Shown here: piece by piece, positions 5,910-7,482 of the stretch
Layout of the letters: every line of letters begins with the position of its first letter
How positions within the stretch are numbered: the stretch's first letter is position 1
NCBI GenBank assembly: GCA_025352585.1
Contig: JANXTD010000229.1
Location: forward strand, 1-7,482
Length of the DNA: 7,482 nucleotides
Direction: 5' to 3'
Source of the DNA: Fimbriiglobus sp.
Lineage (GTDB): Bacteria > Planctomycetota > Planctomycetia > Gemmatales > Gemmataceae
The notes under the pieces: model-generated
Databases searched by the model: none
The model's input: the letters and a program-made list of their open reading frames with translations, nothing else
What the model was told of the DNA's origin: nothing
Made by a program: the position numbers and the translations under genes

Positions 5910-7482
5910 ATGAACCGACTGCTTCTCGCCGCGATGTTGCTGGCCCCGCTGGGCGTGTCCGCGCAGCCCCCCGCCGCCAAGCCGACGCACTTCCCGCCCG
6001 ACGCCGCGACCCGCCAGGTGATCGTCGCCAAGACGGCGGAGCTGAAAGCGGCCGTAACGGCGATGAACCCGCGGTCGGACTTCACGGCCGACGTGGCGGT
6101 CTACCTGCAATCCGTCGAGCGGGCTTTGCGGCTCGACGAGTTCCTCACGAAGGACTCCGTGAAGCAAACGCAGATCGTCCTCGACGCCGGGCTGGGGCGG
6201 GCGGGTGCGGCGCGGGAGTTTCAGGCGAAGTGGCGGGAGGTCCGAGGCCGCGCCGTCGTCCGCGGCTACGTCTCGCCGGTAGACGGGAGCGTGCAGCCGT
6301 ACACGTTAAGGATCCCCGAGGGCGTCAACTTCCCCATGCGGTTCGATGTCGTCCTTCACGGCCGCGACGCGACCTTGACCGAGGTGAAGTTCTTGGCCCA
6401 GGCCGAGGCGGCGAAGGCGAAGCCAGGCGAAGACTTCGCGACGCTCGAAATCTACGGCCGGGGCAACAACGGCTACCGCTGGTCCGGCGAGTCGGACATC
6501 TCGGACGCCTGCGACAGCGTCCGCCGGTACAAGATTGCCCTTTCGCCCGAAGTGCTGCGGGGCTTCTCGATGGGCGGCGCGGGGACGTGGCACTTCGGCC
6601 TGCACCGCCCGTTCATGTTCCGCGCCCTCGGCCCCGGTGCCGGCTTCACGACGACGCACGGCTACGTCGGCAAGCTGCCCGAGAGGCTGCCGGACTACCA
6701 GGAGAAGTGCCTGAGCATCTACGACGCCGTGGCCGTCGCCGAGAACGTGTTCAACGTGCCGGTCGTGGCGTACTCCGGCGAGAACGACAAACAGAAGGCG
6801 GCCGCCGACAACATTGTGAATGCGCTGAAGGACTTCAAGAGGCCGTACACGCTGACGCACCTCGTCGCCCCCGGCCTCGAACACAAGATGCCGCCGGAGT
6901 GGATGGCGAAAGCCGACGCCGAGTACCGCAAGTACGTCACCAACGCCGGGCGGTACCGAGACGGGTTCGGATCGCGACCGATCCGTTACGTCCTCTACAC
7001 AACCGCTCACCCTTACTTCGACAACCGGACGTACCGCGTGCAAGGGCTTGAGCGGCACTACGAGAAGGCGACCGCCGCATTCGATTTCGTTGGCCGTGCG
7101 ACAACAGTCACGACCTCAAACGTCCACTCCCTGGACTTCGGTTACACGACTGGGTCTGTCGTGATCGACGGCCAAAAGGTTCGCTACCCGACGCCAGAAG
7201 ACATCGTGTCCCAGCACGTCCTCGTCAAGACCGGCGGCAAGTGGGCGGCCATCACCGCCAAACAGCACGCCGCCGACTTGCTGGCCAAGCCGCGCAAGTC
7301 GCCCGGCCTGCAAGGCCCGATCGACGACGCTTTTATGCGTCCGTTCGCCGTCGCCCCGGCCCCGGCCGGCGACTCCCCCGTGACCGCGTCGCTGGCGGCG
7401 TCGCACGCCCGCTTCGGCCGCGAGTGGGACCGCTACTTCCGCGGCGTGCTGCCCACACTCACCGACACGACACTGCCGACGA
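5910..7482 (+). CDS. Secreted alpha/beta hydrolase, prolyl-oligopeptidase-like (3' end missing)
   Basis: Open from ATG 5910 to the right edge: 524 full codons, no stop. Residues 1-18 are a signal peptide with a probable VSA|QP cleavage site. A mostly helical segment (about 25-110) precedes a beta-rich stretch with [15 protein letters not shown] and IPEGV. The hydrolase core has HGR (150-152), GRGNNGYRW (183-191) and the nucleophile elbow [10 protein letters not shown] with Ser220. The best acid is Asp293 in SGEND and the best histidine is His325 in [10 protein letters not shown], giving a plausible Ser-Asp-His triad. LQGPIDDAF (467-475) followed by [11 protein letters not shown] recalls secreted prolyl-oligopeptidase-family proteins common in Planctomycetes and Verrucomicrobia. 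From memory those run to roughly 650-700 residues, so perhaps 150 are missing. The substrate, peptide or ester, cannot be told. It is divergent from the isomerase, with 126 bp between the starts. Codon choice loosens at 6961-7200. Confidence 0.9.
   Translation, partial: MNRLLLAAMLLAPLGVSAQPPAAKPTHFPPDAATRQVIVAKTAELKAAVTAMNPRSDFTADVAVYLQSVERALRLDEFLTKDSVKQTQIVLDAGLGRAGAAREFQAKWREVRGRAVVRGYVSPVDGSVQPYTLRIPEGVNFPMRFDVVLHGRDATLTEVKFLAQAEAAKAKPGEDFATLEIYGRGNNGYRWSGESDISDACDSVRRYKIALSPEVLRGFSMGGAGTWHFGLHRPFMFRALGPGAGFTTTHGYVGKLPERLPDYQEKCLSIYDAVAVAENVFNVPVVAYSGENDKQKAAADNIVNALKDFKRPYTLTHLVAPGLEHKMPPEWMAKADAEYRKYVTNAGRYRDGFGSRPIRYVLYTTAHPYFDNRTYRVQGLERHYEKATAAFDFVGRATTVTTSNVHSLDFGYTTGSVVIDGQKVRYPTPEDIVSQHVLVKTGGKWAAITAKQHAADLLAKPRKSPGLQGPIDDAFMRPFAVAPAPAGDSPVTASLAASHARFGREWDRYFRGVLPTLTDTTLPT

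Noticed and set aside
5784..6167. N-terminal extension of the isomerase to an ATG at 6167
   Set aside because: The extra 128 residues are low-complexity and antisense to the hydrolase start. The ATG at 5783 has a strong ribosome binding site and begins a signal peptide.
5903..7051. Plus-strand open frame of 382 codons over the hydrolase
   Set aside because: It is a shifted-frame shadow of the hydrolase. Its translation is Arg-rich, lacks the GxSxGG motif and has no signal peptide.
6306..7058. Minus-strand open frame of 250 codons opposite the hydrolase
   Set aside because: Antisense shadow with no recognisable domain, opposite the catalytic core of a well-supported gene.
1..7482. tRNA, rRNA, CRISPR array, insertion sequence or integrase genes
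   Set aside because: No cloverleaf, regularly spaced direct repeats, terminal inverted repeats flanking a transposase, or recombinase motifs were seen on either strand.

Overview
The window is GC-rich throughout. It carries three protein genes, each beginning with a Sec-type signal peptide, so all three products look destined for the cell envelope or the outside. The style (strong G/C third-position preference, a giant secreted PQQ-type beta-propeller protein with TPR-like stretches, and a secreted alpha/beta hydrolase of a type I associate with Planctomycetes) suggests a planctomycete, perhaps of the Gemmata group. That placement is inference from protein style, not from a marker gene.

Layout from left to right. 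Positions 4913 down to 1 (minus strand) hold one uninterrupted reading frame of 1637 codons that runs off the left edge. It has a signal peptide, a TPR-like helical region, a first PQQ-like beta-propeller of about eight blades, a second helical/TPR-like region and a second PQQ-like propeller that is still open at the edge. Positions 4914-5183 are non-coding: the leader of that gene, with small inverted repeats and one AT-rich island, and a perfect 14-bp GC hairpin just after the next gene. Positions 5783-5184 (minus) hold a complete exported cyclophilin-type peptidyl-prolyl isomerase. Positions 5784-5909 are a short divergent promoter region. From 5910 to the right edge (plus) is a secreted alpha/beta hydrolase of the prolyl-oligopeptidase-like type with a readable Ser-Asp-His triad, cut off at the window end.

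The isomerase and the giant propeller gene point the same way, with 270 bp and a likely terminator between them, so they are probably separate transcription units. The hydrolase is transcribed divergently from the isomerase. A shared theme (an envelope protein, an envelope foldase and an exported hydrolase) is plausible, but nothing in the sequence proves a common pathway.

Because codons such as TTA, CTA and TCA are rare, several wrong frames stay open for very long distances. One antisense frame spans 1106 codons. These are shadows, not genes. I see no tRNA, rRNA, CRISPR array, insertion sequence, phage gene or toxin-antitoxin pair, and no convincing evidence of a previously undescribed system. 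The most unusual object is the twin-propeller giant protein.
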